DNA of 64,000 nucleotides. Origin: an uncultured Flavobacteriaceae bacterium. Its GTDB lineage: Bacteria > Bacteroidota > Bacteroidia > Flavobacteriales > Flavobacteriaceae. Made by a program: the position numbers and the translations under genes. A model generated the notes under the pieces. That model made no database searches, was not told where the DNA came from, and saw only the letters and a program-made list of their open reading frames with translations. Location: assembly GCA_934675205.1 (NCBI GenBank), contig CAKUPQ010000001.1, positions 248,001 to 312,000 on the forward strand, given 5' to 3'. Shown piece by piece: positions 25,665 through 34,256 of this stretch. How positions within the stretch are numbered: the stretch's first letter is position 1; each line of letters opens with the position of its first letter.

Positions 25665-26018
25665 TTATTTAGATAATTCCGAAATTAAAGCCTCAATATT
25701 TTGGGGATTGTTTCCGATAAATATTTTATTTCCAACGATAAAAACAGGACGATTCAAAAAAGTGTAATGCTCTAAAATAAAGTTTTTATAATCATTTTCC
25801 GTAAGTTTTTCGTCTTTCAGATTCCTCTCTTTATACAACTTTGCTCTTTTGCTGAACAACTTTTCGTAACTCCCCGATAAGGCATACATTTCTTCTAACT
25901 GCTTTACCGCAATCGGTTCTTCTTTTATATCTTGGAAAATCATTCCATCTGTATAAGGCAATGACTTTATGATCCGTTTACAGGTATCGCAGGTTTTTAA
26001 ATAATACGCTTTTTTCAT
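25665..26018 (-). CDS. ArsC/Spx-like thioredoxin-fold protein
   Basis: 117 residues. Starts with 'MKKAYYLKTCDTCKRIIKSL', the CxxC-bearing opening of the ArsC/Spx/YffB family, and ends with 'ILEHYTFLNRPVFIVGNKIFIGNNPQNIEALISEL', containing the family cis-Pro 'RPVFIV'. The central helical insert is as in the family. True arsenate reduction needs the Arg triad, which is not obvious, so a glutathione- or thiol-linked reductase of unknown substrate is safer. Lies 10 bp after the ChaN-like gene on the same strand. Confidence 0.8.
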   Translation of the reverse strand: MKKAYYLKTCDTCKRIIKSLPYTDGMIFQDIKEEPIAVKQLEEMYALSGSYEKLFSKRAKLYKERNLKDEKLTENDYKNFILEHYTFLNRPVFIVGNKIFIGNNPQNIEALISELSK

Positions 26019-26028
26019 TTGTTTTCTT

Positions 26029-26880
26029 CTAATACGTTTTGGTCATATCCTCATCAATTACTAGAATAAAATCGGCTCTGCCTAAATGCTCTTTTTCTAA
26101 TTTTGACAAATCAGTTTGAGAAACCGTAGCAATAGTTACGATTTTCAGGTTGGGTTTTTCCTGTTTTACGTACCAATAAATTCCTTCGTAAAAATCACTG
26201 TGATAACTTCCGTGATAATGTATAAAAACCCAATTTGGCTTTAGGTTGCTCACAATAGAATATCCCATAGTAGCATCTTTGATTGCCTGTGCTTTCGGAA
26301 GATTATCTCCTCCATGCCCTTGTGCCATCTCTAACATTTTCTGATATTGCGGAAGCAATGCATCATATTTTACGGGAAGCGGGGCAATCCATTCTTTCTG
26401 ATTTCCGGACAGTGTGTCTAAAGCCTCAAAACCTCCTCTGTAAACCATACTCGCATAACGTCTTGGAATATTCGTAGCAACAAAACGCAATTTGTTTTCT
26501 TTAGCAAAATCAACCAAAGGTTTGTAATCGGTTTTGTAATTATTCCAAAGTCTTGCGAGTGTGTCCAACGCTTTTTGATTGATTTCTCCCGAAAGATATT
26601 GATTGAGTTGAGTCTGATTATCTCTTTCTATCATTTCAGCTCCCAAAACAAGCGGTTTGGTTTTATGCAATTCTTTGGTAAGAGAAAGTTGTAACCAATG
26701 CGAAATCGGGTTGTCGTGGTATTCTCCAAACAAAACAAGTTCGGAATTTTCTGATGCTTTGAGCAATTTTTTATACGTAGTCTTTTTTCCTTTAGCGTCA
26801 AACAGCTGATAGGCAGGTTTGTTTTGAGCAAAACCCGAAAGGCTTATAAGCAATAACAAAGAACAAAATATATTTTTCAT
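26029..26880 (-). CDS. ChaN family lipoprotein-like (haem-binding fold) protein
   Basis: 283 residues with a Sec signal (FCSLLLLISLSGFAQ) and no lipobox Cys, so probably periplasmic. 'SELVLFGEYHDNPISHWLQLSLTKELHKTKPLVLGAEMIERDNQTQLNQYLSG' (about 47-96) and the C-terminal 'FIHYHGSYHSDFYEGIYWYV' are the His/Glu-rich motifs of the ChaN/PhuW family (DUF399), which binds haem in Campylobacter. The haem link is family knowledge, not shown here. It shares a short intergenic region with the ArsC-like gene downstream and has a TATTTTTG box upstream. Confidence 0.82.
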   Translation of the reverse strand: MKNIFCSLLLLISLSGFAQNKPAYQLFDAKGKKTTYKKLLKASENSELVLFGEYHDNPISHWLQLSLTKELHKTKPLVLGAEMIERDNQTQLNQYLSGEINQKALDTLARLWNNYKTDYKPLVDFAKENKLRFVATNIPRRYASMVYRGGFEALDTLSGNQKEWIAPLPVKYDALLPQYQKMLEMAQGHGGDNLPKAQAIKDATMGYSIVSNLKPNWVFIHYHGSYHSDFYEGIYWYVKQEKPNLKIVTIATVSQTDLSKLEKEHLGRADFILVIDEDMTKTY

Positions 26881-26897
26881 ATGATGATATTAAACCA

Positions 26898-26905
26898 CAA
26901 AAATA
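26898..26905 (-). promoter_or_regulatory. -7 element of the ChaN-like gene
   Basis: TATTTTTG on the minus strand, 18 bp before the ATG. No strong -33 match. Confidence 0.45.
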
Positions 26906-26963
26906 TAACATATAAAAAAATAATGCATACATTAGCCAAAATAATATTAAACTTGTAATCATT

Positions 26964-27221
26964 ATGGAACAACAAAACACACCTCAAATAATGAGTGTAA
27001 AAGATTGGGTAATTACCATTTTACTTACAGCTATTCCTCTTGTGGGGATTATTCTTTTATTCGTCTGGGCTTTCGGAAATGACGGAAACAAAATCCGTCA
27101 AAATTGGGCAAAAGGAAATTTAATCGCAGTTGCCATTTTCCTTGCTCTGTATCTGTTAATACTTATATTTTTCTTCGGATTTTTTGCTACCGCAGCCGCA
27201 GCCGGAGGAAACTACTATTAA
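26964..27221 (+). CDS. Small two-helix membrane protein, hypothetical
   Basis: 85 residues. A short cytoplasmic head (MEQQNTPQIMSVKDW) precedes helix 1 (VITILLTAIPLVGIILLFVWAF), a polar loop 'GNDGNKIRQNWAKGN' and helix 2 (LIAVAIFLALYLLILIFFFGFF), ending in an Ala-rich tail. The 'GN...iRqNwAKa.LI' pattern is common in small flavobacterial and Firmicutes membrane proteins of unknown function. Divergent from ChaN. A hairpin follows. Confidence 0.65.
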   Translation: MEQQNTPQIMSVKDWVITILLTAIPLVGIILLFVWAFGNDGNKIRQNWAKGNLIAVAIFLALYLLILIFFFGFFATAAAAGGNYY

Positions 27222-27234
27222 AAAACAAATAATC

Positions 27235-27264
27235 ACTATCGCATGAGCTTTTTCGTGCGATAGT
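27235..27264. terminator. Hairpin between the 85-aa gene and hemN
   Basis: ACTATCGCA (27235-27243) and TGCGATAGT (27256-27264) form a 9-bp stem with a 12-nt loop. It is followed by CAAAAAG, not a T-run, so a weak terminator at best. Confidence 0.45.
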
Positions 27265-27275
27265 CAAAAAGCTGT

Positions 27276-27289
27276 ATGACATTTGTCAT
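27276..27289. promoter_or_regulatory. FNR/CRP-family operator-like palindrome upstream of hemN
   Basis: ATGACA-TT-TGTCAT is a perfect inverted repeat with the 5-N4-5 half-site spacing (ATGAC-N4-GTCAT) of FNR/HcpR-type sites. Its centre is about 40 bp before the predicted transcription start, the class II activator position. It overlaps the -33 box (27288-27291). HemN is the oxygen-independent enzyme, so anaerobic or nitrosative control fits. Confidence 0.5.
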
Positions 27290-27319
27290 TGGCAATATTG
27301 TTGTTTACAAGTACCTTTG
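27288..27319 (+). promoter_or_regulatory. hemN promoter
   Basis: ATTG (27288-27291), 20-nt spacer, TACCTTTG (27312-27319): complete Bacteroidetes-type promoter 19 bp before the hemN ATG. Confidence 0.65.
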
Positions 27320-27338
27320 CATCAAAGTATGAGCAAAA

Positions 27339-28703
27339 ATGAACACCAATCTAATCAGGAAATATAATATTCCTTGTCCTCGTTATACGAGTTATCCGAC
27401 TGTTCCGTATTGGGAGGAAGATAAATTTTCTTACGAAAAATGGTTGGAAACCCTCAAACAATCATTCGTAGAAAGCAACTCCGCAGAAGGCATTTCGCTT
27501 TATATTCATCTTCCGTTTTGCGAGAGTTTATGTACATTCTGCGGTTGTAACAAACGGATTACCAAGCAACATTCGGTTGAACTTCCGTATATTGATGCAG
27601 TGCTGAAAGAGTGGAATCTGTATTGCAAACAATTTGACCAAAAACCAATTATCAAGGAAATCCATTTAGGAGGAGGAACTCCAACTTTCTTTTCGACAGA
27701 AAACCTGAAAAAGCTCCTGAACGGAATTTTCTCCATATCAGAAATTGCAGAAAATCACGAATTTAGCTTTGAGGGACATCCGAACAATACGACCAAAGAA
27801 CATTTACAGACTTTTTACGATTTTGGCTTTAGACGAGTGAGCTTCGGAGTGCAGGATTATTCTCCTACGGTTCAAAAAGCCATTCACAGAATTCAGCCTT
27901 TTGAAAATGTAAAGCAGGTTACGGATTGGTCACGTGAAATCGGATATACTTCGGTAAGCCACGATTTGATTTTCGGACTTCCTTTTCAGAAATTAGAAGA
28001 CATTTTCGATACTATCGAAAAAACAATTTCCCTCAAACCCGACCGTTTGGCTTTTTACAGTTATGCTCACGTTCCGTGGATTAAAGGAAACGGACAAAGA
28101 GGATTTAAAGATGAAGATGTTCCGAAAGACGAGCAAAAAAGAGAAATGTACGAAAAAGGAAAGCAACTTCTTTTGGATAAAGGCTATCTCGAAATCGGAA
28201 TGGACCATTTTGCATTAGAATCAGATTCACTTTATACTTCGTATAGAAACAATGTAATGCATCGGAATTTTATGGGATATTCCTCTTCCAAAACTCAGCT
28301 GATGATAGGGCTTGGAGTTTCTTCTATCGGAGATACGTGGTACAGTTTTGCACAAAACGAAAAAACCATTGAAGATTATTATAGGGTTTTAGAACAAGAC
28401 AGACTTCCCGTAACCCGAGGGCATTTATTAAACAAAGAAGATTTAATCATCAGAAAGCATATTTTGGATTTAATGTGCCATTTTCATACTTCTTGGAGTG
28501 AGCCTGAAAAATATTTCCCTGAAATTCCTGAAACTTTAGAAAGTCTGAAAGAGATGGAAAATGATGGATTGGTTATCCTCAACGAAAATACTATCAAAGT
28601 AACCGAAACAGGAAAGCCGTTTATCCGAAATATTTGTATGGCTTTCGATTTACGACTCAAACGAAAATCTCCCAAAACACGATTGTTTTCGATGGCAATT
28701 TAG
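27339..28703 (+). CDS. hemN: Oxygen-independent coproporphyrinogen III oxidase
   Basis: 454 residues. The radical-SAM cluster motif CxxxCxxC is C61/C65/C68 in 'LPFCESLCTFCGCN', followed by 'IHLGGGTPTFF'. The HemN-specific start 'RKYNIPCPRYTSYPTVP' and the C-terminal 'RNICMAFDLRLK' are present, so this is bona fide HemN rather than HemW. It decarboxylates coproporphyrinogen III to protoporphyrinogen IX without oxygen. It supplies haem for the neighbouring cytochrome cluster. The start is set by the complete promoter upstream. Confidence 0.96.
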   Translation: MNTNLIRKYNIPCPRYTSYPTVPYWEEDKFSYEKWLETLKQSFVESNSAEGISLYIHLPFCESLCTFCGCNKRITKQHSVELPYIDAVLKEWNLYCKQFDQKPIIKEIHLGGGTPTFFSTENLKKLLNGIFSISEIAENHEFSFEGHPNNTTKEHLQTFYDFGFRRVSFGVQDYSPTVQKAIHRIQPFENVKQVTDWSREIGYTSVSHDLIFGLPFQKLEDIFDTIEKTISLKPDRLAFYSYAHVPWIKGNGQRGFKDEDVPKDEQKREMYEKGKQLLLDKGYLEIGMDHFALESDSLYTSYRNNVMHRNFMGYSSSKTQLMIGLGVSSIGDTWYSFAQNEKTIEDYYRVLEQDRLPVTRGHLLNKEDLIIRKHILDLMCHFHTSWSEPEKYFPEIPETLESLKEMENDGLVILNENTIKVTETGKPFIRNICMAFDLRLKRKSPKTRLFSMAI

Positions 28704-28757
28704 AAGCACAGATTTACACAAATAGTATTTATATAAACTGTATTCAATCTAAAAAAA

Positions 28758-28793
28758 CAAAATCCCCAAAAACCTTGTTTTTTGGGGATTTTT
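28758..28793. terminator. Bidirectional terminator between hemN and coxA
   Basis: AAAATCCCCAAAAA, loop CCTTG, TTTTTTGGGGATTTTT: a strong stem with A/T runs on both sides, placed between two convergent genes. Confidence 0.85.
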
Positions 28794-28818
28794 CATCAAT
28801 AATTATGAAAACACCTTT

Positions 28819-30615
28819 TTAATGATGTAACTTTTCTTCTCCTTCTCTCATCGGAACGTTTTGAGGAATGAAATCGTCAGGTTGTCCCGGTTTGTTGTAA
28901 TCATAAGCCCATCTGTGAACGTGAGGAATTTCTCCCGGCCAGTTTCCGTGGATATGCTCAACAGGAGCTGTCCATTCCAAAGTGGTAGATCTCCAAGGAT
29001 TTTGTTCTGCTTTCTTACCGTAGAAAATACTATGGAAGAAGTTCCACAAGAATACTATTTGGAAAATTCCTCCAACAATAGCAAACAAGGTAATAATTAC
29101 GTTTACATCTTGTAAATCATCAAACAAAGGGAAAGCTGTATTGGTATAATAACGTCTTGGAAGTCCTGCTAATCCGACAAAATGCATCGGGAAGAATACT
29201 CCGTACGCACAAACGGCAGTTGCCCAGAAGTGAATATATCCAAGATTTTTGTTCATCATACGTCCGTACATTTTAGGGAACCAATGATAGATTCCAGCAA
29301 ACATTCCGTAAAGGGCAGAAATACCCATCACCAAGTGGAAGTGAGCAATTACGAAATACGTATCGTGTACGTTTATATCCAAGGCACTATCTCCTAAAAT
29401 AATTCCTGTAAGTCCTCCCGAAATAAAGGTAGAAACCATTCCGATAGAGAACAACATTGCAGGATTCATTTGTAAGTTTCCTTTCCAGATTGTCGTAATC
29501 CAGTTAAATGCTTTTACAGCAGACGGAATCGCAATCAATAATGTTGTAAATGTAAATACCGACCCCAAAAACGGATTCATTCCCGAAACGAACATATGGT
29601 GAGCCCATACGATTGTTGATAAGAATGCAATAGCCAATACCGAAGTAATCATTGCTCTGTATCCGAAAATCGGCTTACGAGAGTTTGTTGCCAATACTTC
29701 CGAAACGATTCCCATTGCAGGTAAGATTACGATATATACTTCAGGGTGTCCTAAAAACCAAAACAAGTGCTCAAACAATACAGGTGAACCTCCTTGATAA
29801 TGTAATACTTCTCCTGCTATAAAAATATCTGATAAGAAGAACGATGTTCCGAAACTTCTGTCGAACAACAATAATAATGCAGCTGATAAAAGCACAGGGA
29901 ACGAAACGATTCCGATAATTGCAGTAATAAAGAATGTCCAGATTGTAAGAGGAAGTCTTGTCATTGACATTCCTTTTGTTCTCAAGTTAAGTACCGTAAC
30001 CACGTAGTTCAATGACCCCATAAGCGATGATGCAATGAATATTGCCATTGACACTAACCATAATGTCATACCTGTTCCCGAACCGGGTATTGCTTGTGGT
30101 AAAGCAGAAAGCGGAGGATAAATCGTCCAACCGGCTGATGCAGGTCCTGACTCAACAAACAATGAAAGAATCATAATTACAGCTGACAGGAAAAACAACC
30201 AATACGAAATCATATTCATAAATCCTGATGCCATATCTCTTGCTCCAATCTGCAACGGAATAAGTAAGTTACTGAATGTTCCCGACAGTCCTGCTGTCAG
30301 TACGAAAAACACCATTATCGTTCCGTGAATCGTAACCAAAGCCAGATAAGCATCGTTTTTCATAACTCCTCCCGGAGCCATTTTTTCTCCCAAGAAAATT
30401 TCAAAAATTTTGAAAGATTCTTCGGGCCAAGCTATCTGCATTCTGAAAAATATAGACATCATAATACCTATTACTCCCATAATAATACCGGTAATAAGGT
30501 ACTGTTTAGCAATCATCTTATGGTCAATACTAAAGATATACTTTGTGATAAAAGTATCTTTGTGGTGATGATGTTCTTCTTCGTGATGTTCCTCGTGTCC
30601 TGTATGTGCTGACAT
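28819..30615 (-). CDS. ctaD: Cytochrome c oxidase subunit I
   Basis: 598 residues, about 12 membrane helices, with a His-rich N-terminus (HTGHEEHHEEEHHHHKD). Haem a/a3 and CuB ligands are recognisable: 'TIHGTIMVFF', 'WFLGHPEVYIVILP' (His-Tyr cross-link pair), 'WAHHMFVSGMNP' and 'FVIAHFHLVMG'. It is the catalytic core of an aa3-type haem-copper oxidase reducing oxygen in the inner membrane. Last gene of the act-cox cluster, following coxB by 36 bp. No subunit III gene lies next to it. Confidence 0.97.
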   Translation of the reverse strand: MSAHTGHEEHHEEEHHHHKDTFITKYIFSIDHKMIAKQYLITGIIMGVIGIMMSIFFRMQIAWPEESFKIFEIFLGEKMAPGGVMKNDAYLALVTIHGTIMVFFVLTAGLSGTFSNLLIPLQIGARDMASGFMNMISYWLFFLSAVIMILSLFVESGPASAGWTIYPPLSALPQAIPGSGTGMTLWLVSMAIFIASSLMGSLNYVVTVLNLRTKGMSMTRLPLTIWTFFITAIIGIVSFPVLLSAALLLLFDRSFGTSFFLSDIFIAGEVLHYQGGSPVLFEHLFWFLGHPEVYIVILPAMGIVSEVLATNSRKPIFGYRAMITSVLAIAFLSTIVWAHHMFVSGMNPFLGSVFTFTTLLIAIPSAVKAFNWITTIWKGNLQMNPAMLFSIGMVSTFISGGLTGIILGDSALDINVHDTYFVIAHFHLVMGISALYGMFAGIYHWFPKMYGRMMNKNLGYIHFWATAVCAYGVFFPMHFVGLAGLPRRYYTNTAFPLFDDLQDVNVIITLFAIVGGIFQIVFLWNFFHSIFYGKKAEQNPWRSTTLEWTAPVEHIHGNWPGEIPHVHRWAYDYNKPGQPDDFIPQNVPMREGEEKLHH

Positions 30616-30651
30616 ATTTTTTATATTATATGTAAAACGATTTTCCTAAAT

Positions 30652-31800
30652 TTATTTTATAGCTACCTGAAGTGAATCTACTACGACTTCCTCAACAGGA
30701 GTTGTTTCGGTTTCTACCTCTTTCGGAGGGAAAACTTTAGAATAAAGAGTTTCTTGTCCTGCAATCCACTTGTCAAATTCTTCTTGTGTTTCAACTACAA
30801 TTTTCATTTGCATATTGTAGTGCGATGCTCCACAAATTTTATTACACAAAAGTAAATAATCAAATTCGTATGGTGCTAATTCTTCTTCACCTTTATTGAT
30901 AAGCTCTATGCTTCTCTTTCTTCTTAAATCATTAATATTTGCCACTTTTTCGACAGTCTCTGGAAATTGTCTGAATTCAGCCGTAGTAATAGACGGAATA
31001 AAAGAGAATTGCGTTACCATACCCGGAACACAGTTCATCTGTGCTCTAAAGTGAGGCATATAAGCCGAGTGCAATACATCTTGAGAACGAATTTTAAAAA
31101 CCACTCTTTTCCCAACAGGCAAATGTATTTCGCTTGTTACTTTATCGTCTTTTGCATTCGGATCTGCCATATCAACTCCAAGAGTGTTGATTCCTTCGAT
31201 TAAACGAACGTTTGCTTTTCCAAGTGCATTGTCTTCTCCTGCATAACGAGCCTCCCAGCTGAATTGTTTTGCATAAATTTCGATATAAATAATATCTTCT
31301 TCCTCCTCATTAACAAACATTACGCTATTCCACGTATAAAGTCCGTAAAGGATTAAAATACTCAAAGCAATTACGGGAACAATTGTCCAGATTGCCTCTA
31401 ATTTGTTATTATCAGCAAAATAAAGTGCTTTTCTTCCCTCAACTCCTCTGTATTTGAATGCAAAATAATGTAGTAAAGCCTGTGTGATGAATTGTACTAC
31501 AAAAATCATCACAAACGAAATAATCATAAGGTTGTCAATGTCTTTTCCGTGCTCTGCAGCCGCATTGCTGATAAGTACTAATCCTCCCCATTTTAACAGA
31601 CCATATATCATAAACACATAAAGGAAAACCAAGAATCCGAACATCAGATACCCGTTCACTTTATTGTCCCTGTCATTGGCAACCTGTGAGTTATCAATCT
31701 TCGCTCCTGCTCCGATTTGAGTTAATGTGTATATCTTGGAAATCTGCCAAACAGCAACTCCCAATAAAATTAAAACTAAAACAACCAATAAACTTGTCAT
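30652..31800 (-). CDS. ctaC: Cytochrome c oxidase subunit II
   Basis: 382 residues. It has membrane helices at the N-terminus and a long loop before the periplasmic cupredoxin domain. CuA ligands: His in 'QDVLHSAYMPHFRAQMN' and the C-x3-C-x3-H-x2-M motif in 'CNKICGASHYNMQMK' (about 330-345). It is longer than canonical subunit II because of extra N-terminal helices, as is usual for ACIII-associated oxidases. It accepts electrons from cytochrome c and sits between actF and ctaD. Confidence 0.95.
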   Translation of the reverse strand: MTSLLVVLVLILLGVAVWQISKIYTLTQIGAGAKIDNSQVANDRDNKVNGYLMFGFLVFLYVFMIYGLLKWGGLVLISNAAAEHGKDIDNLMIISFVMIFVVQFITQALLHYFAFKYRGVEGRKALYFADNNKLEAIWTIVPVIALSILILYGLYTWNSVMFVNEEEEDIIYIEIYAKQFSWEARYAGEDNALGKANVRLIEGINTLGVDMADPNAKDDKVTSEIHLPVGKRVVFKIRSQDVLHSAYMPHFRAQMNCVPGMVTQFSFIPSITTAEFRQFPETVEKVANINDLRRKRSIELINKGEEELAPYEFDYLLLCNKICGASHYNMQMKIVVETQEEFDKWIAGQETLYSKVFPPKEVETETTPVEEVVVDSLQVAIK

Positions 31801-31819
31801 CTGTTTATTTCTTTAAATA

Positions 31820-33136
31820 TTAGTAATGAAAATGTTTACTCTCCTCGATTAACGGATTATTCTTCGCAAGTAATGAATGTTTAGACAGTGCGTTAAAGGC
31901 CACAAATATAAACAATCCTACAAAAAACATCATCGAACTGATTTCAGAAATTCCGATAAACCATCTGTCCCCTACTGTTGCAGGCATAATCATATTGAAG
32001 AAATCCAAATAGTGTCCGAACAAGATAATAATTCCTATAAAAACAACTATCCAGTTTACTTTTTTGAAATCCGCACTTACTAAAACAAGTAACGGGAAAA
32101 CCAGATTAAGCACAACCATTCCGAAGAAAGGCAGGTTATAATCTTCTATTCTCTGAATGAAATACGTTACCTCTTCAGGTATGTTAGAATACCAAATCAG
32201 CATAAATTGTGAAAACCAAAGATAAGTCCAAAAAATACTGAAAGCAAACATATATTTAGCCAAATCTTGTAAGTGACTCTTGTTTACGTACTCTAAAAGT
32301 CCTTTAGACTTAAGATAAATTGTAATTAACGTAAGTACAGTAATTCCGCTCACAAAGAAACTCGCAAACACATACCAACCAAATAATGTACTGTACCAAT
32401 GCGGATCAACCGACATAATCCAGTCCCAAGATGCAATAGATTCCGTTACAATAAAGAATACTAAAAATGCAGCTGATGCTTTTACTATTTTCTTGTGTAA
32501 GAATGTTGCATTTTCAGGCTCGTTATCCTGTCTTATAGAAATTTTTCTCGATACGTGACGGTACCAAGTCCAACCTGCTAAAAAGATTGCCGCTCTGATT
32601 AAAAAGAAAGGAATGTTCAGAAATCCTGTTTTTCCTTGAATAATTACGTCATTATCTACCACTTCTTTATCCATCCACACGAATAAATGATTGTGATTGA
32701 TATGAAGTGCTGATGCCAAAAGCAACAAAAACACAATTACTGCTCCAATCGGAACATAAGCCGTAATCCCTTCCATTACACGGAAAACAACAGGCGACCA
32801 ACCTGCTTGAGCTGCGTGTTGAATAGCATAAAATGCCAATACTCCGACAGCAATCAAAAAGACAAAAAGTCCTGCAACATATAAGGCTGACCAAGGCTTG
32901 TTTGCCTCCTGATGATACACGTGAGCTACGTGAGCATCGTGTTCTTCTTTGGACACTTCGTGATGATCGTTATGATGACCTGCGTGTGCGTGAAGAGCCT
33001 CGTGTTCTTTTTCCAAAAGTTGCTCTACTTCCTGAACTGATTTAGGTGCAGACAAGAATCCGTATCCGATTCCCAAAGCTCCTACTATCATCAGTACGAA
33101 AGAAAGTGTTTTTAGTTTACCTGAAAAAGTGTACAT
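31820..33136 (-). CDS. actF: Alternative complex III, quinol-binding subunit ActF (NrfD-like)
   Basis: 438 residues with about ten membrane helices and a His-rich loop (HEALHAHAGHHNDHHEVSKEEHDAHVAHVYH, about 45-75). It is the second NrfD-related membrane subunit of the ACIII complex ('quinol:cytochrome c oxidoreductase quinone-binding subunit 2'). Helix content and order in the cluster fit. Quinol is oxidised on the ActC/ActF side and electrons pass to ActB/ActA. Start at 33136, 30 bp after actE. Confidence 0.88.
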   Translation of the reverse strand: MYTFSGKLKTLSFVLMIVGALGIGYGFLSAPKSVQEVEQLLEKEHEALHAHAGHHNDHHEVSKEEHDAHVAHVYHQEANKPWSALYVAGLFVFLIAVGVLAFYAIQHAAQAGWSPVVFRVMEGITAYVPIGAVIVFLLLLASALHINHNHLFVWMDKEVVDNDVIIQGKTGFLNIPFFLIRAAIFLAGWTWYRHVSRKISIRQDNEPENATFLHKKIVKASAAFLVFFIVTESIASWDWIMSVDPHWYSTLFGWYVFASFFVSGITVLTLITIYLKSKGLLEYVNKSHLQDLAKYMFAFSIFWTYLWFSQFMLIWYSNIPEEVTYFIQRIEDYNLPFFGMVVLNLVFPLLVLVSADFKKVNWIVVFIGIIILFGHYLDFFNMIMPATVGDRWFIGISEISSMMFFVGLFIFVAFNALSKHSLLAKNNPLIEESKHFHY

Positions 33137-33165
33137 ATCTGAAAAAATAGTGTTCTACAAATTTA

Positions 33166-33708
33166 TTATTCTGCTTTTAAGCTCATTACATAACGGGAAA
33201 CCTGCCAACGTTCTTGTTGGTTTAGCTGGTTTGCATGCGACCCCATAGAGTTCAAACCATAAGTGATTACGTGAAACGTACTCCCTTCTGTAATTGGTCT
33301 GTCATTATAATTCGGAACTCCCAAGAATTTCTCTCTTTTTGCCAAAATTCCTTGTCCGTCTCCTTTATCTCCGTGGCAAACTGCACAATAAATCGTATAA
33401 AGCGATTTTGCTGTTTCTGCGTTATAATCTTCTTCTGCCAAAGGTGAAATCAGATTTGCTCTTGCATCTTCCAATCCTTCGGTTGTATTCGGATATTCGT
33501 AAGGTTCAAAACCTCTCGGAATACTTCCCTCTGCAGGAAGTTGTCCTTCTTTTCCGTTTATAAATGCGTTCGACTCTGAATAGGTTTCGTAAGCTACCGA
33601 TTCATACATATTCGGAAAAAACTGATAGTTCGGTTTCTTATCGTTAAAACAAGAAACAACCGTTGCTGATAAAACTGTCAGTAATGTTATTTTATATAAA
33701 TTCTTCAT
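33166..33708 (-). CDS. actE: Alternative complex III, monohaem cytochrome c lipoprotein ActE
   Basis: 180 residues. Lipoprotein signal (LLTVLSATVVSCFNDKK, Cys about residue 20). One haem site, CAVCH, at about 112-116, with a distal Met in 'GLNSMGSHANQL'. In the known Flavobacterium ACIII, ActE and ActB carry lipid anchors, which this Cys supports. It passes electrons to the oxidase or a soluble cytochrome. Confidence 0.9.
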   Translation of the reverse strand: MKNLYKITLLTVLSATVVSCFNDKKPNYQFFPNMYESVAYETYSESNAFINGKEGQLPAEGSIPRGFEPYEYPNTTEGLEDARANLISPLAEEDYNAETAKSLYTIYCAVCHGDKGDGQGILAKREKFLGVPNYNDRPITEGSTFHVITYGLNSMGSHANQLNQQERWQVSRYVMSLKAE

Positions 33709-33717
33709 AGCAATATA

Positions 33718-34251
33718 TTAGTGCTTATCAACTACTTTAATCTCTACTGCTCCTGTCTTCTCAAAAAATGCTACCATTTCTTCTTCATTTCCGTGAACAG
33801 CAACTTCCATCAAAAAGTGGTCGTCTGTTGTTCTCGGGTCAGGATTTTCTGCTTTTTTACCAATCCACAATTTACTTCTCAAAAAGAAAGTGTGTACCAT
33901 AAGGTGAGCCGCAAAAAATACGGTAAGCTCAAACATAATCGGCACAAAAGCAGGCATATTCTGAATAAAACTAAAACTTGGCTTTCCTCCGATGTCCTGT
34001 GGCCAACCTCCATTCGGGTTAATCATAATGTTCCACAACATCCAAGTTGCAAACGAAATACCTATCAAACCGTAAATAAAAGCACAAATTGCAATTCTCG
34101 TTGGTGCAAGTCCCATCGCTTTGTCCAGTCCGTGAACAGGAAAAGGCGTATAGATTTCCTCAATATGATGATGTGCAGAACGGGTTGCTTTTACAGCGTC
34201 CATTAAAACATCGTCATCGTTGTATAGTACGTGAATAACTTTATTGCTCAT
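33718..34251 (-). CDS. actD: Alternative complex III subunit ActD (DUF3341)
   Basis: 177 residues, two membrane helices (RIAICAFIYGLIGISFATWML and FVPIMFELTVFFAAHLMVHTF). Opens with the DUF3341 pattern 'VIHVLYNDDDVLMDAVKATRSAHHHIEEIYTPFPVHGLD'. It is a small structural membrane subunit of ACIII. Starts 5 bp after actC ends. Confidence 0.9.
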   Translation of the reverse strand: MSNKVIHVLYNDDDVLMDAVKATRSAHHHIEEIYTPFPVHGLDKAMGLAPTRIAICAFIYGLIGISFATWMLWNIMINPNGGWPQDIGGKPSFSFIQNMPAFVPIMFELTVFFAAHLMVHTFFLRSKLWIGKKAENPDPRTTDDHFLMEVAVHGNEEEMVAFFEKTGAVEIKVVDKH

Positions 34252-34256
34252 CTCTA

